The translations under genes were made by a program, and so were the position numbers. A model generated the notes under the pieces. It saw only the letters and a list, made by a program, of their open reading frames with translations. It searched no databases and had not been told where the DNA came from. From the NCBI RefSeq assembly GCF_001027285.1, contig NZ_CP011509.1:10998501-11062500 (forward strand): DNA of 64,000 nucleotides, read 5' to 3'. Below, piece after piece: positions 16,263-25,205 of this stretch (position 1 is the first letter of the stretch; each line of letters begins with the position of its first letter). The stretch comes from Archangium gephyra. Its GTDB lineage: Bacteria > Myxococcota > Myxococcia > Myxococcales > Myxococcaceae.

Positions 16263-16883
16263 GTGACGCCTCCTTCGCTGAAACCAGGAATCGCCCCCGC
16301 GCGTACCGCTGATGAACCCGCGTCCTCCCCGGCCGCTGGTGAGTCGGACGAGGTACTGATGACGCGCTTCTGTCAGGGTGATGCCCGGGCCTTCGATGCC
16401 CTCTTCCAGCGCTACGCGAGGCCGATCCACGGCTACCTGGCGCGGTTGACGGGCAACCCCGCCGCGGCGGAGGACCTGTCCCAGCAGACCTTCCTGTCGC
16501 TGGTGCGGGGCCGCGGACGCTTCCAGGAGGGCGCGCGGGTGAAGCCGTGGCTGTATGCCATCGCCACCAACGCGGCGCGCGACTGGCAGCGGCGCAAGCG
16601 CCCCGAGGACCTGACGGACGAGGGCGAGCTGCCCACCAGCGTGGCCGTGGAGGCGCCGGGCCCCCGGGACACGGGGCTCGAGCGCGCGGTGCAGCGGGCC
16701 CTGGAGCAGCTGCCCGAGGGCCAGCGCATCCCCATCGTCCTGCACCGCTTCGAGGGGATGGGCTTCGCGGAGATCGCCGAGTCCATGGGCCTCACCGAGT
16801 CGGCCGTGAAGGTGCGGGCCCACCGGGGCTACGCGCGGCTGCGCGAGCTGCTGGCCACCCTGCGGGAGGAGACGAACGAATGA
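16263..16883 (+). CDS. ECF-type RNA polymerase sigma factor
   Basis: A 206-residue sigma-70-family protein with region 2 (FDALFQRYARPIHGYLARLT, then EDLSQQTFLSLVRG and YAIATNAARDWQRRKR) and region 4 (LPEGQRIPIVLHRFEGMGFA followed by EIAESMGLTESAVKVRAHRG). The start is GTG at 16263. Its stop overlaps the ATG of the anti-sigma gene by four bases (ATGA), so the two are coupled. It directs polymerase to a small regulon until held by its partner, and the pair is probably autoregulated. Confidence 0.92.
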   Translation: MTPPSLKPGIAPARTADEPASSPAAGESDEVLMTRFCQGDARAFDALFQRYARPIHGYLARLTGNPAAAEDLSQQTFLSLVRGRGRFQEGARVKPWLYAIATNAARDWQRRKRPEDLTDEGELPTSVAVEAPGPRDTGLERAVQRALEQLPEGQRIPIVLHRFEGMGFAEIAESMGLTESAVKVRAHRGYARLRELLATLREETNE

Positions 16884-17653
16884 GTCCCGAGTGCTCGCGC
16901 GTGCTGGACGCCCTGGGCCAGTCCCTGCCGCCGGAGCTGGCCGCGCACGTGGCCTCGTGCGCGGAGTGCCGCGAGCTGGTGGAGGGCTTTGGCGCGCTGG
17001 AGGACGTGGGCGCCCCCGTCGCGGCGATGCCGGCCCCCGCGATGGAGCGGGTGAGGACCCGGACCCAGGAGGAGCTGGCGGCCCACCCGAAGCCGACGCC
17101 CTGGTGGCGCGAGGTGCTGGTGCTGGTGGGCGCGTACGTGGGCCTGACGGCGCTCGGGGCCCTGGCGCTCACGCCGCTGGGGTTGATGCTGAACTCGGCG
17201 CCGCCCGGGGTGGTGGCGGGGCTGGCCGTGCTCCTGCTGCTGGCGATGGTGGGCGGCGCGGTGGTGGCGCTGGCCCCCGTGCGGCGGGTGGCCTGGGGCC
17301 TCCTGGGCACGTGCACGGCCGTGGTGGCGCTGTCCGTGGTGCTGGGAGGCTCGGGGCTGGCGGTGAAGAGCTTCCTCGCGGGCGCCATCGGCTGCATGCG
17401 CACGCACATGCTGCTGTCGGCCCTGCCCCTGCTGGCGGCGCTGGTGATGCTGCGGCGCTCGGCGTACCACCCGGCGCGGGCGGTGGCCGCGGGGCTCTCC
17501 GCGGGCGCCGTGGGCCTGCTGCTGCTCCACGTGCACTGCCCGGACGGGAGCGCCACGCACCTCGCGGCCTCGCACGTGGGCCCCTGGCTGCTGCTGGGTG
17601 GGCTGGCCCTGCTGGTGCGCTCCCGGCTGCCCACCTCCAACCACGCGCCCTGA
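16880..17653 (+). CDS. Membrane anti-sigma factor (NrsF/DUF1109-like)
   Basis: A 257-residue protein with a short cytoplasmic zinc-finger-like start (HVASCAEC, about residues 25-32, the HxxxCxxC signature of anti-sigma factors) and then six hydrophobic helices spanning about 75-250. The multi-pass layout and the Cys/His-bearing segments GCMRTHMLLSALPLL and HVHCPDGSATHL recall DUF1109/NrsF proteins, which bind their sigma factor through the N-terminus and sense redox or metal stress. It is translationally coupled to the sigma gene upstream. The NrsF label is likely; the signal is unknown. Confidence 0.8.
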   Translation: MSPECSRVLDALGQSLPPELAAHVASCAECRELVEGFGALEDVGAPVAAMPAPAMERVRTRTQEELAAHPKPTPWWREVLVLVGAYVGLTALGALALTPLGLMLNSAPPGVVAGLAVLLLLAMVGGAVVALAPVRRVAWGLLGTCTAVVALSVVLGGSGLAVKSFLAGAIGCMRTHMLLSALPLLAALVMLRRSAYHPARAVAAGLSAGAVGLLLLHVHCPDGSATHLAASHVGPWLLLGGLALLVRSRLPTSNHAP

Positions 17654-17661
17654 AGAACGAA

Positions 17662-17694
17662 GGGCGCGCCCGGGTGGATGGCCCGGGCACGCCC
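17662..17694. terminator. Strong GC hairpin between convergent genes
   Basis: GGGCGcGCCCGGG pairs with CCCGGGCaCGCCC (12 of 13 bases) around a seven-base loop. It lies between the anti-sigma stop (17653, plus strand) and the peroxiredoxin stop (17720, minus strand). There is no T-run, so it is either a bidirectional terminator of the type common in GC-rich bacteria or a 3' stabiliser. Confidence 0.5.
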
Positions 17695-17719
17695 CGCGGT
17701 CCTCCGAATCAACCCCCGG

Positions 17720-18157
17720 CTAGAGTTGCTGCAGGGCCTGCGACGGGAACGCCCGGGCATCCACCTTCGGATACCAGGCCATCACCCGCCCGTCCGGCCC
17801 GATGAGGACGCCCACCCGCCGCGCATTGGGCGCGCTCGCGTCGTCACAGGCCCCGTAGGCGAGCCCCATCCTCCTGTCCGTGTCGCACAACAGGGGAAAG
17901 TTGAAGCTGAACTTCTCCGCGAATGCCTTGTTCTCCTCCGGCGTGTCGAAGCTGACTCCCAGGATGACCGCGTTCTTCTCCTCGTACTGCCTGCTCTGGT
18001 CGCGGAACCCGCAACCCTGGGCCGTTCAACCCGGGGTGTCCGCCTTGGGGTAGAACCACAGCACCACCGTCTTCCCCTGGTAGTCCGACAGCCGGTGCGT
18101 CCTGCCGGTGTGATCGCGCACCGTGAAGTCCGGTGCCACGTCTCCTGCCTTCAGCAT
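17720..18157 (-). CDS. Bcp/PrxQ-type peroxiredoxin, predicted selenoprotein (TGA = Sec44)
   Basis: The frame opens at ATG 18157 (ribosome site AGAGGAGG) with [20 protein letters not shown] and continues through VVLWFYPKADTPG, a textbook PrxQ/Bcp thioredoxin fold. Codon 44 (18028-18026) is TGA at the peroxidatic-Cys position of the TPGCT motif. The same frame continues TAQGCGFRDQ, keeping the resolving Cys (Cys49) of the C-x4-C PrxQ pair, and ends normally at TAG 17722-17720. Read through, the protein is 145 residues, slightly short but complete in fold. A SECIS-like hairpin follows the TGA. I infer a thiol/selenol peroxidase reducing H2O2 or organic peroxides. A standard annotation would split or lose this gene. 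Confidence 0.82.
17998..18016 (-). promoter_or_regulatory. SECIS-like hairpin in the PrxQ-type gene
   Basis: In the mRNA, GGUUGCGG pairs with CCGCGACC (eight pairs, one G-U) around GUU. The stem starts nine bases after the UGA and the apical loop is about 18 bases from it, inside the distance range reported for bacterial SECIS elements. The loop flank carries the expected G residues. The structure was deduced by eye. Confidence 0.6.
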
Positions 18158-18349
18158 GGAGCCTCCTCTGGGCTGGCCAGCGGGCTCGGAGCCCCGCCAG
18201 ACCCGTGGTGAACCTCCCTCCGAGGCCCTCTGGCGTAGCACGGCGGGTCGCTCGGCGACGCCCCCTCCCTCCCCCTCCTCCAGCCAGATTGTTGAATCTT
18301 CAAGCACCTTGAAGTCCCCCCGCTCCCGGGTGAATAGTAGGGGCACCAA
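18158..18349. other. Divergent intergenic region (peroxiredoxin / ClC channel)
   Basis: 192 bases hold the promoters of both flanking genes. An AT-richer patch at 18285-18310 (gattgttgaatcttcaagca) is the likely core. I could not assign -35/-10 boxes with confidence and no coding pattern was seen. Confidence 0.4.
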
Positions 18350-20440
18350 ATGAAGGACGAGCCTCCCCCCACCCGCGTCTCGCTTCGCGAGGCCCTGCGG
18401 CGCTTCATCCACGCGTGCCTGCAAGCCTCCAATCGGATCCACCTGCCGGGCCCCTCGGTGCTGCCGGTGGCGGGGGCCATCGTGGGCCTCTACAGCGGTC
18501 TGGCCGCGGGCATCTTCGTCAACCTGATCGGCCTGGTGAGCGGCATCACCTTCAGCAGCGCGTGGCTCGGCGAGGCCCTGCGCCGTCCCGGCTCGCGTGC
18601 GCTCGTGTCGGGGTGGGAGACGTTGCGCACCACCAACTGGCACCTGGAGCTCGCCATCATCGGCCTGCCGCTGGCGCTCGGGGCGCTGCTGCTGGTGCGC
18701 ATCATTGAGCCCGGAGGCCCGCGTGACGAGGTGAAGCGCCGGCTGCGCCTGCTGGCCCTGCTGGTGCTGGGCGCGCTCGCCCTCTACTACCCGCTGGTGG
18801 CGCTCACCGCGCTCAACCGCGTCTTCGGCCAGGCCCACGAGGTGACGGAGATCCTCCCGCACCTGCCCTGGTGGGTCTTCCTGCTGGCGCCGCCCCTGGG
18901 TGGAGCGGTGGTGGGGAGGCTGCTGCGCGACTACCCCAACACCCACGGCCACGGGGTGCCCGAGGTGGTGCGCGCGGTGAAGGGCAACCAGGAGCTGCCC
19001 GGACAGTTCGGCCTGCTCAAGCTGGTGGCCAGCGCCATCACCATCGGCAGCGGAGGCTCGGCCGGACGCGAGGGCCCCATCGTCTACGGAGGCGCCGCCT
19101 TCGCCTCCACCGTGGGCCGCACGCTGGGCTTCTCCCGCCGGGAGCTGGCCATCCTGCTGGCCTGCGGCGCCGGGGCCGGCATCTCCGCCTCCTTCAACGC
19201 CCCCATCGCCGGCGCCGTCTTCGCGATGGAGATCATCCTGCGCGAGTTCGAGCTGCGCGTCTTCTCGCCCATCATCCTCGCCAGCGTGGCGGGCTCGCTG
19301 GTGAGCCGCGGCACCATGGACGCGGCGCCCATGCTCAACCGGCTCGACTACCAGCTGGTGAGCAGCTTCGAGGTCGTCTTCTACGGAGGACTGGGGCTCA
19401 TCTGCGGGCTGCTCGCCTACGCCTTCGTGCGGCTGATGCACCACGCGGAGGACTTCTTCGCCGGGCGGATGAAGGGCGAGCGGCTGTCGGTGTGGCTCGG
19501 CCAGCGCTCCCTGCCGCTGCGCGCGGCGTGCGGCGGGCTGTGCGCGGGCGTGCTCGCCCTCCTGAGCCCCACCGTGTGGGGCAGCGGACACGCGTACATC
19601 AACCTCGCGGCCATCGGGCAGCTCAGCTTCCTCTTCCTCGTCACCGCGTGCGCGGCGAAGCTGGTGGCCACCGCGCTCACGCTGGGCTCGGGCGGCTCGG
19701 GAGGCACGTTCTTCCCCTCGGCGGTGATGGGGGCCATGGCCGGCGGCGCCTTCGGCACGCTGGTGCACTACGTCTTCCCCGCCAGCACCGGGCCCAGTGG
19801 CGCCTACGCGATCGTCGGCATGGGCGGCGCCGTGGCCGCGCTCACCCGCGGGCCCCTCACGGGGATGATGATGCTCTACGAGCTGAGCGGGAACCACGCC
19901 ATCATCCTGCCGCTCATGGTGACGTGCACCATCGCCTCCGCGCTCTGCCACTACCTCTCCGAGCGCAAGGCGCCCAAGCCGCAGACGGACGCGGAGCTGC
20001 TGTCCACCACCCCCGTGCGCGTGCTGATGCGCGAGCTGGTCCCCGTGCCCGCCGACATGCACCTGCGCCCCCTCATGGACCAGGTGCTCACCACCGAGAG
20101 CGGCACCCTGCCCGTGCTCGATGGGAACGGGCAGCTCTACGGCATCGTCCAGGTGGACCAGTTCCGCGACATCTGGCGCGACGAGGAGCTGCACGGAATG
20201 CTCGTCGCCAGCGACCTGGCCCGCAAGGTGCCCCTGCTCACCCCCGACACCAACCTGGCCCACGCGCTCGTGCTGATGGACCAGGAGGACGTGGACGCGC
20301 TGCCCGTCCAGGCCACGGCGGAGGGCCAGCGGTGCGGACTGCTCACGCGCTCGCTGGTGCGCCGCTTCCTCTCCTCGCACCACGCCCGCCAGCACGCCCT
20401 CGGGGAGCACCTGGTGGCGCCCACCGAGGCCGCGAACTGA
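18350..20440 (+). CDS. ClC-type chloride channel/antiporter with CBS pair
   Basis: A 696-residue membrane protein of the ClC family. The anion-pathway signatures are GSGGSAGREGP (about 229-239, with the gating Glu) and GSGGSGGTFFPS (about 445-456, the GxFxP motif). About ten or more hydrophobic helices fill residues 40-540. The C-terminal region (about 555-690) carries two CBS modules, for example LPVLDGNGQLYGIV, that bind adenine nucleotides. The gating Glu suggests a H+/Cl- antiporter or gated channel. It has its own promoter region and faces the histidine kinase gene convergently. Confidence 0.92.
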   Translation: MKDEPPPTRVSLREALRRFIHACLQASNRIHLPGPSVLPVAGAIVGLYSGLAAGIFVNLIGLVSGITFSSAWLGEALRRPGSRALVSGWETLRTTNWHLELAIIGLPLALGALLLVRIIEPGGPRDEVKRRLRLLALLVLGALALYYPLVALTALNRVFGQAHEVTEILPHLPWWVFLLAPPLGGAVVGRLLRDYPNTHGHGVPEVVRAVKGNQELPGQFGLLKLVASAITIGSGGSAGREGPIVYGGAAFASTVGRTLGFSRRELAILLACGAGAGISASFNAPIAGAVFAMEIILREFELRVFSPIILASVAGSLVSRGTMDAAPMLNRLDYQLVSSFEVVFYGGLGLICGLLAYAFVRLMHHAEDFFAGRMKGERLSVWLGQRSLPLRAACGGLCAGVLALLSPTVWGSGHAYINLAAIGQLSFLFLVTACAAKLVATALTLGSGGSGGTFFPSAVMGAMAGGAFGTLVHYVFPASTGPSGAYAIVGMGGAVAALTRGPLTGMMMLYELSGNHAIILPLMVTCTIASALCHYLSERKAPKPQTDAELLSTTPVRVLMRELVPVPADMHLRPLMDQVLTTESGTLPVLDGNGQLYGIVQVDQFRDIWRDEELHGMLVASDLARKVPLLTPDTNLAHALVLMDQEDVDALPVQATAEGQRCGLLTRSLVRRFLSSHHARQHALGEHLVAPTEAAN

Positions 20441-20551
20441 GCGTCACTCGCGCGGGGGGTGCGCGCGGGGGGTGCGCGCCAGGCCCGCGGACCGGCAGGG
20501 GGGCGAGCGAGCGCCGGGTGTCCGCCCTGGGGAGAAAAGAGGCTCCCCGCC

Positions 20552-22741
20552 TCAGAGGGCTTCGGGTGCCGGAGCCAGGGGGAGATCCACCGTGAAGGTG
20601 GCCCCGTGGCCGGGAGTGCTCTCGGCGGAGATGGTGCCTCCCATGGCCTGGAGCACCTGCTGCGTCACGTACAGCCCCAGCCCCAGCCCGCCGTAGTGCC
20701 GCTCCGACACGCCCCGCTCGAACTTGTGGAAGATGCGGGGCAGCACGTCCGGCTCGATGCCGATGCCCTCGTCCCGCACCACCAGCCGGGCCCATTCCCC
20801 GATGTCCTCGACGCGGATGGACACGGGATGGCCTCCCCCGTACTTGAGGGCGTTGGAGAGCAGGTTGGACACCGCCTGTTCGAGCCGCTGCCGGTCCCAC
20901 TGCCCCACCACCGGTCCGTCCGCCTCCATCCGCAACGGGCTCCCGCTCCGCTCCGACTCCTCCTGGAAGCGCGCGGCCACCTCCCGCACCAGCGCGGACA
21001 GGTCCACCACCTCGCGCTCGATGCGCAGCCGTCCCGCGCTCAGGTGCGACACGTCCAGCAGTCCGTCCACCAGCTCCGACAGCCGCTTCACCTGGCGGCG
21101 GCTCACCTCCAGGTGCCCGAGCAGCCGCCGCGACAGCACCGGCTCGCACCGGGCCTCGAGCTCCCGCGCGAGCACCCGCAGCTTGAGCACCAGGGGCGTC
21201 AGCGGCGTCTTCAGCTCGTGGCTGGCGATGGAGAGGAACTCGTCACGCAGCCGCACCGCGCGCTGCGCATCCCGGTAGAGCCGGGCGTTGTCCACCGCGA
21301 GCGCGGCGCGCCGGCCGAGGTCCTCCGCGGCCTCGAGCTCCACCGCGCCGTAGCGCCGGCCGGAGCGCGCGGTGGTGAAGAAGGTGAGCGCGCCCAGGGT
21401 GCGCCCACGGGCCAGCAGCGGCACGGACATCAAGGACACGGGACGGGTAGCCGCGATCGTCCGGGCGTGCTCCTCGTCGTGCGCGAGGGTGGAGAATCGC
21501 CCGGTGGGCAGCTCCGGCAGCAGCACCGGCCGCCCCTGGAGGATCACCAGGGAGGGCGGATGGTGGGGGTTGCCATCCGGCCGGGCCGGAAAGCGGCGCA
21601 GCTGCTCGGCCAGGAGCGCCTCGGAGGGATCCGCCGACACCACCTCCACCCGGCGCACCGAGCCGTCCTCCTCCAGCAGATCCACCATGCACCAGTCGGC
21701 CAGCGTGGGGACGGCCAGCCGCGCCAGGGTGGAGAGCGTCGTGCCGTACTCCAGCGAGGAGGCCAGCGCCGTCCCCGCCTCCGCCAGGAAGCGCTGGAGC
21801 TCCTCGCGCCGGCGCCGCTCGGTGATGTCGATGACCGAGCCGATATAGCCGAGAAACTCCCCGCCCGGCCCGAAGCGGGGAGCCGCCGCGTCGATGGCCC
21901 AGCGGTACTCGCCGTCCACGCGGCGCAGCCGGTAGTCCAGCTGGAAGGGCGCCCGCCGCGCATTCGCGTCCACGAAGACGGCCTTCACCGGCGCGGCGTC
22001 CTCGGGGTGGACGGCGCTCAGCCAGCCGAAGCCCAGCCCCGTCTCCTCCGTCTGGCCGGTGAACGCGTACCACTGCCGGTTGAGGTAGGTGCACCCCCCC
22101 TCCGGATCCGTCATCCACATCATCACCGGCGCGTGGTCCGCCATGTTGCGAAAGCGCGCCTCGCTCTCCTGGAGGGCCCGCTCGGCGGCCTTGCGCTCGC
22201 CGATGTCCATCAGCGTCACCAGCACCCGGTCCGCCCGCCCCACCACCGCATCCCAGCTGAAGGTGGAGAGCACCTCCAGGCGCCGCCCCTCCAGCGTCCG
22301 CACCACCGACTCCGCCTGGAGGAAGGGCCGGCCCTCGGCCAGCGCGACCAGCTGCTCGATGAAGACCCTCACCGATTCCGGCAGGAAGATGCGCTCCACC
22401 GAGCCAAGCAGCTCCTCCTGGCTGGAGGCGCCCACCATCCGCAGCGTGGCGTCGTTGACGCTCACCACGCGCACCCGCCCCATCGCCTCGTGGACGAAGT
22501 CCGGATGGGTGGCGCACCAGGCCCGCACGTCCCCCACCCCCTGGCGCCGCAGCTCGAGCAGCAGCTCCTGCACCCCCGAGAAGTCCTCCTCCCAGATGGA
22601 GACTCCCGCCATCTGGACGATGTGGCGGGCATGGGCCTCGCGCTCCTCCAGCTCGGCGAGCCGACGCAGCAGGGCCGCCCGCTCGTCACCGGAGCGAGAG
22701 CCCCGACGCCCTTCGGGGGTCTTCCTGGGTGCCTTGGGCAT
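20552..22741 (-). CDS. PAS-PAS-GAF sensor histidine kinase
   Basis: A 729-residue soluble hybrid-sensor kinase without membrane helices. Two PAS regions lie at about 45-180 and 190-310 (the second with DPEGGCTYLNRQWYAFTG and a PAC end YIGSVIDITERR). A GAF-like region (about 330-480) is followed by HisKA with the phospho-acceptor His in SIASHELKTPLTPLV (about 506). The ATPase has N box NLLSNALKYG, G1 DEGIGI and G2 GGLGLGLY. ATG 22741 has CGGAG five bases upstream. No response regulator is adjacent, so it is an orphan kinase, common in myxobacteria. The ligands are unknown. Confidence 0.9.
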   Translation of the reverse strand: MPKAPRKTPEGRRGSRSGDERAALLRRLAELEEREAHARHIVQMAGVSIWEEDFSGVQELLLELRRQGVGDVRAWCATHPDFVHEAMGRVRVVSVNDATLRMVGASSQEELLGSVERIFLPESVRVFIEQLVALAEGRPFLQAESVVRTLEGRRLEVLSTFSWDAVVGRADRVLVTLMDIGERKAAERALQESEARFRNMADHAPVMMWMTDPEGGCTYLNRQWYAFTGQTEETGLGFGWLSAVHPEDAAPVKAVFVDANARRAPFQLDYRLRRVDGEYRWAIDAAAPRFGPGGEFLGYIGSVIDITERRRREELQRFLAEAGTALASSLEYGTTLSTLARLAVPTLADWCMVDLLEEDGSVRRVEVVSADPSEALLAEQLRRFPARPDGNPHHPPSLVILQGRPVLLPELPTGRFSTLAHDEEHARTIAATRPVSLMSVPLLARGRTLGALTFFTTARSGRRYGAVELEAAEDLGRRAALAVDNARLYRDAQRAVRLRDEFLSIASHELKTPLTPLVLKLRVLARELEARCEPVLSRRLLGHLEVSRRQVKRLSELVDGLLDVSHLSAGRLRIEREVVDLSALVREVAARFQEESERSGSPLRMEADGPVVGQWDRQRLEQAVSNLLSNALKYGGGHPVSIRVEDIGEWARLVVRDEGIGIEPDVLPRIFHKFERGVSERHYGGLGLGLYVTQQVLQAMGGTISAESTPGHGATFTVDLPLAPAPEAL

Positions 22742-22874
22742 GGGTCTCCGAATCACCCCGCCACGTGGGTCCAACGAGGGGGGCGCATGCTAGGCGCAAC
22801 CCGTGAAATGACGCGGGAATTCACCCGGAGGTGTGACTACCGGACAGTCCCGGCCCACCGCCCCGAGGCGTGGC

Positions 22875-23960
22875 TCAGCCGAGGCCCAGGGCCTGCTCCA
22901 CCTGCACCGCCCGGTGGGCGTACGTGTGCTCGGCCAGGACGCGGCGGCGCGCCGCCTGCCCCAGGTCCCTCACGCCGTCGTCCGTGAGACACAGCACCGC
23001 CTCGGCCACCTCCAGGCCATCCTGTGCCACCAGACACTCGCGCCCCGGCTCCAGGAAGAGCCCGATGCCCTCCCACGCGTCGGTAATCAGACAGGCGCCC
23101 GCGGCCGCGGCCTCGAAGAGACGCGGGGCCGGCGAGAAACCGAAGCGCGCCATGCCATCCCGGCTGACGTCGAGCACCGAGCGCGCCGAGCAGCGCAGCG
23201 CGTTGTGCTCCCGGAGCGGCACGGGGCCCACGTACCGCACATTGGAGGGCCGCGGCCGGTCTCCCCAGCCCTCACCGCCCAACAGGAAACGCTTGTCGGG
23301 CAGCAGGTCCGCGGCGCGCAGGAAGAAGGACTCCACGCGCCGCTCCAGGTCCGGCAGCCGGTCATCCAGCAGCGCCAGGTCACAGTCGAAGCGGTGCTCC
23401 GCCCTCACCGGCTCGTGCGCGTCCGGGTCCACCGCGCTGTAGATGGGAACACACTCGCGGGCCCCGAGGTCGCGGTAGGCCAGCACCACCGGGTCTCCTC
23501 CGCCCTGCGTGAAGACGCGGTCATAGCGCGGCACGAGCGCCCGGAAGGCGTCCTCCGGGTTTCCCGCCATGCGCTCCAGGGTGACGGGAGCGTCCAGGTC
23601 CCAATAAATCACCTGGGTGCGGCCGGACTGGAGCTCCAGCACGCGGGCATTCAGCCAGTCGTCGAAGACGCCCACGTTGCTGGCCTTCACCACCACGTCC
23701 GCGTCCCGGGCCTCCTCCAGACAGCGCTCGAGACCGGCGGTGCCCTCCACCGAGTACACCACCACCGTCGCCCAGTCCGGGGCCACCGGCAGGTCGCGGT
23801 GACGCTGACGCTCGGGGAGCGCCGGCTCGTAGAACGTTATCTGGTGGCCTCGGGCGTGGAGGGCCTTGAGCAGGCCGCGGTAGTACATGGCGGCTCCGTT
23901 CCACCAGGCGGAGACGAGGCTCGCGCCAAAGAAGGCGATCCGAAGTCCGTGGCTGCGCAT
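22875..23960 (-). CDS. CgeB-like glycosyltransferase
   Basis: A 361-residue cytoplasmic protein matching the CgeB/YkvP spore-protein glycosyltransferase group. The N-terminal Rossmann domain opens LRIAFFGASLVSAWWNGAAM, and the C-terminal domain carries the nucleotide-sugar binding region FGFSPAPRLFEAAAAGACLI (about 280-299) and later the Glu of EPGRECLVA. It lies directly downstream of a second glycosyltransferase on the same strand with a gap of about 65 bases, so both probably decorate the same glycan or lipid. Donor and acceptor are unknown. Confidence 0.8.
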   Translation of the reverse strand: MRSHGLRIAFFGASLVSAWWNGAAMYYRGLLKALHARGHQITFYEPALPERQRHRDLPVAPDWATVVVYSVEGTAGLERCLEEARDADVVVKASNVGVFDDWLNARVLELQSGRTQVIYWDLDAPVTLERMAGNPEDAFRALVPRYDRVFTQGGGDPVVLAYRDLGARECVPIYSAVDPDAHEPVRAEHRFDCDLALLDDRLPDLERRVESFFLRAADLLPDKRFLLGGEGWGDRPRPSNVRYVGPVPLREHNALRCSARSVLDVSRDGMARFGFSPAPRLFEAAAAGACLITDAWEGIGLFLEPGRECLVAQDGLEVAEAVLCLTDDGVRDLGQAARRRVLAEHTYAHRAVQVEQALGLG

Positions 23961-24026
23961 ACGACATCCTTTCCCGCTCGAACCGGCCCCCCAGTCCAGT
24001 CTCGACGCCCACCCGACAGTCGCCGC

Positions 24027-25205
24027 TCAGGTGGCCCGCGCCAGCTGGGGCTGGACGGCGGACACCCCCCCGGACTCACGGTCCAGGTCGGCATAGACCG
24101 CAAGGTAGGCATCCGCCATGCGATCCGGGGAGAACTCCAATGCACGTGTCCGTGCAAGGGTGGACATCCGGCTGCACAGCACGGGCTCCGACACCAGCCG
24201 GCGCAGGGCGCGCGCGAGCATGTCGGTGTCCTCCGGTGGAACGAAGACGGCCGCGTCCTCCCACACCTCGCGCAGGGAGGGGATGTCTCCCAACACCAAC
24301 GCACACCCGGCGAGCGCGGCCTCCAGCACCGGCAAGCCAAAGGGCTCGTAGCGCGCGGGCAGCACGTAGATGGAGGCCCGGCCCATGTAGCCGGCGAGCT
24401 CCGCCTGGGGCAGCAGCCCCAACGCGCGCACATAGCGGGCACGCACCTCGCCGCCATCAGGGTGCTGGGCGCTGCCAGCCACGAGCACCGGCCAGTCCAG
24501 CCGGGGCGCCACCGTCTCCAGCACCTCCAGGTTGCGCGCCTCGTCCCACAGCTGGCCCGTGGCGAGGATGAAGGGCTCGCGCACGGGGCCGGGCGGGAAG
24601 TCCTCGTGGCGGCGCGCATGGGGGATGACCCCGGAGGAGCGCAGGGGCCCGTAGTGCCGCGACAGGGACGCCAGCAGCTCGGCCGTGGGCGCCACCACGT
24701 GGCCCGCGGCGCGCAGCCCCCGCGTCACCTCCCAGCGGTAGCGCAGATCCCGCTCCAGCGACGGCTCCCCCTTCACCGCCTCCCACCACGACAGCGGGCA
24801 GGCGTGGGCCACCACCAGCGGCCGGTGCTTCCAAGGCAGCGCGGCGTGACAGTAGCCGTTGAGGTGCACCGCGTCCGGCTGGAGGCGGGACTCCAACTCC
24901 AGCAGCCACTCCCCCGCCGCCGCCACGTCCTCCCAGGCGTCCTCGGGGCCCTCGAGCCGCCAGGTGCTCTGCTCGACGGTGAGCCCCGGCACGCCCCGCA
25001 CCTGGGCCCACTGGAGCGCGGTGAGCGGGGTGCCCTGGACGGCCAGCGTCACCTCCACGCCCCGGCGGCCCAGCGCCCGGCTCAGCTCCAACGCGTACGT
25101 CCACACACGGCCCGTGGTACTCGCCGTCATGAGCACGCGGCGCACCTCCCCGGACACGCCCGGGCGCGCGGAGACGGTGGCAGGCAGCGAGGAAAGTTCG
25201 CGCAT
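24027..25205 (-). CDS. Glycosyltransferase family 4 protein
   Basis: A 392-residue GT-B fold protein. The donor-binding region is clear near the C-terminus: YVLPARYEPFGLPVLEAALA (about 285-304), followed by GCALVLGDIPSLREVWEDAA, with the EPFG...E signature of GT4 retaining enzymes. ATG at 25205 is preferred over an upstream TTG-type extension. With the CgeB-like gene it forms a two-gene unit on the minus strand. No other polysaccharide genes are nearby, so the product could be an orphan glycan or a glycosylated natural product. Confidence 0.85.
   Translation of the reverse strand: MRELSSLPATVSARPGVSGEVRRVLMTASTTGRVWTYALELSRALGRRGVEVTLAVQGTPLTALQWAQVRGVPGLTVEQSTWRLEGPEDAWEDVAAAGEWLLELESRLQPDAVHLNGYCHAALPWKHRPLVVAHACPLSWWEAVKGEPSLERDLRYRWEVTRGLRAAGHVVAPTAELLASLSRHYGPLRSSGVIPHARRHEDFPPGPVREPFILATGQLWDEARNLEVLETVAPRLDWPVLVAGSAQHPDGGEVRARYVRALGLLPQAELAGYMGRASIYVLPARYEPFGLPVLEAALAGCALVLGDIPSLREVWEDAAVFVPPEDTDMLARALRRLVSEPVLCSRMSTLARTRALEFSPDRMADAYLAVYADLDRESGGVSAVQPQLARAT

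Noticed and set aside
17720-18157. Peroxiredoxin as a nonsense pseudogene
   Set aside because: A single stop at exactly the catalytic codon, intact sequence on both sides, a perfect ribosome site and a second gene with the same feature favour selenocysteine.
18026-20410. 794-codon minus frame across the ClC gene
   Set aside because: Shadow of the channel gene; only its last 43 codons (18157-18029) are real, as the first part of the TGA-interrupted peroxiredoxin.
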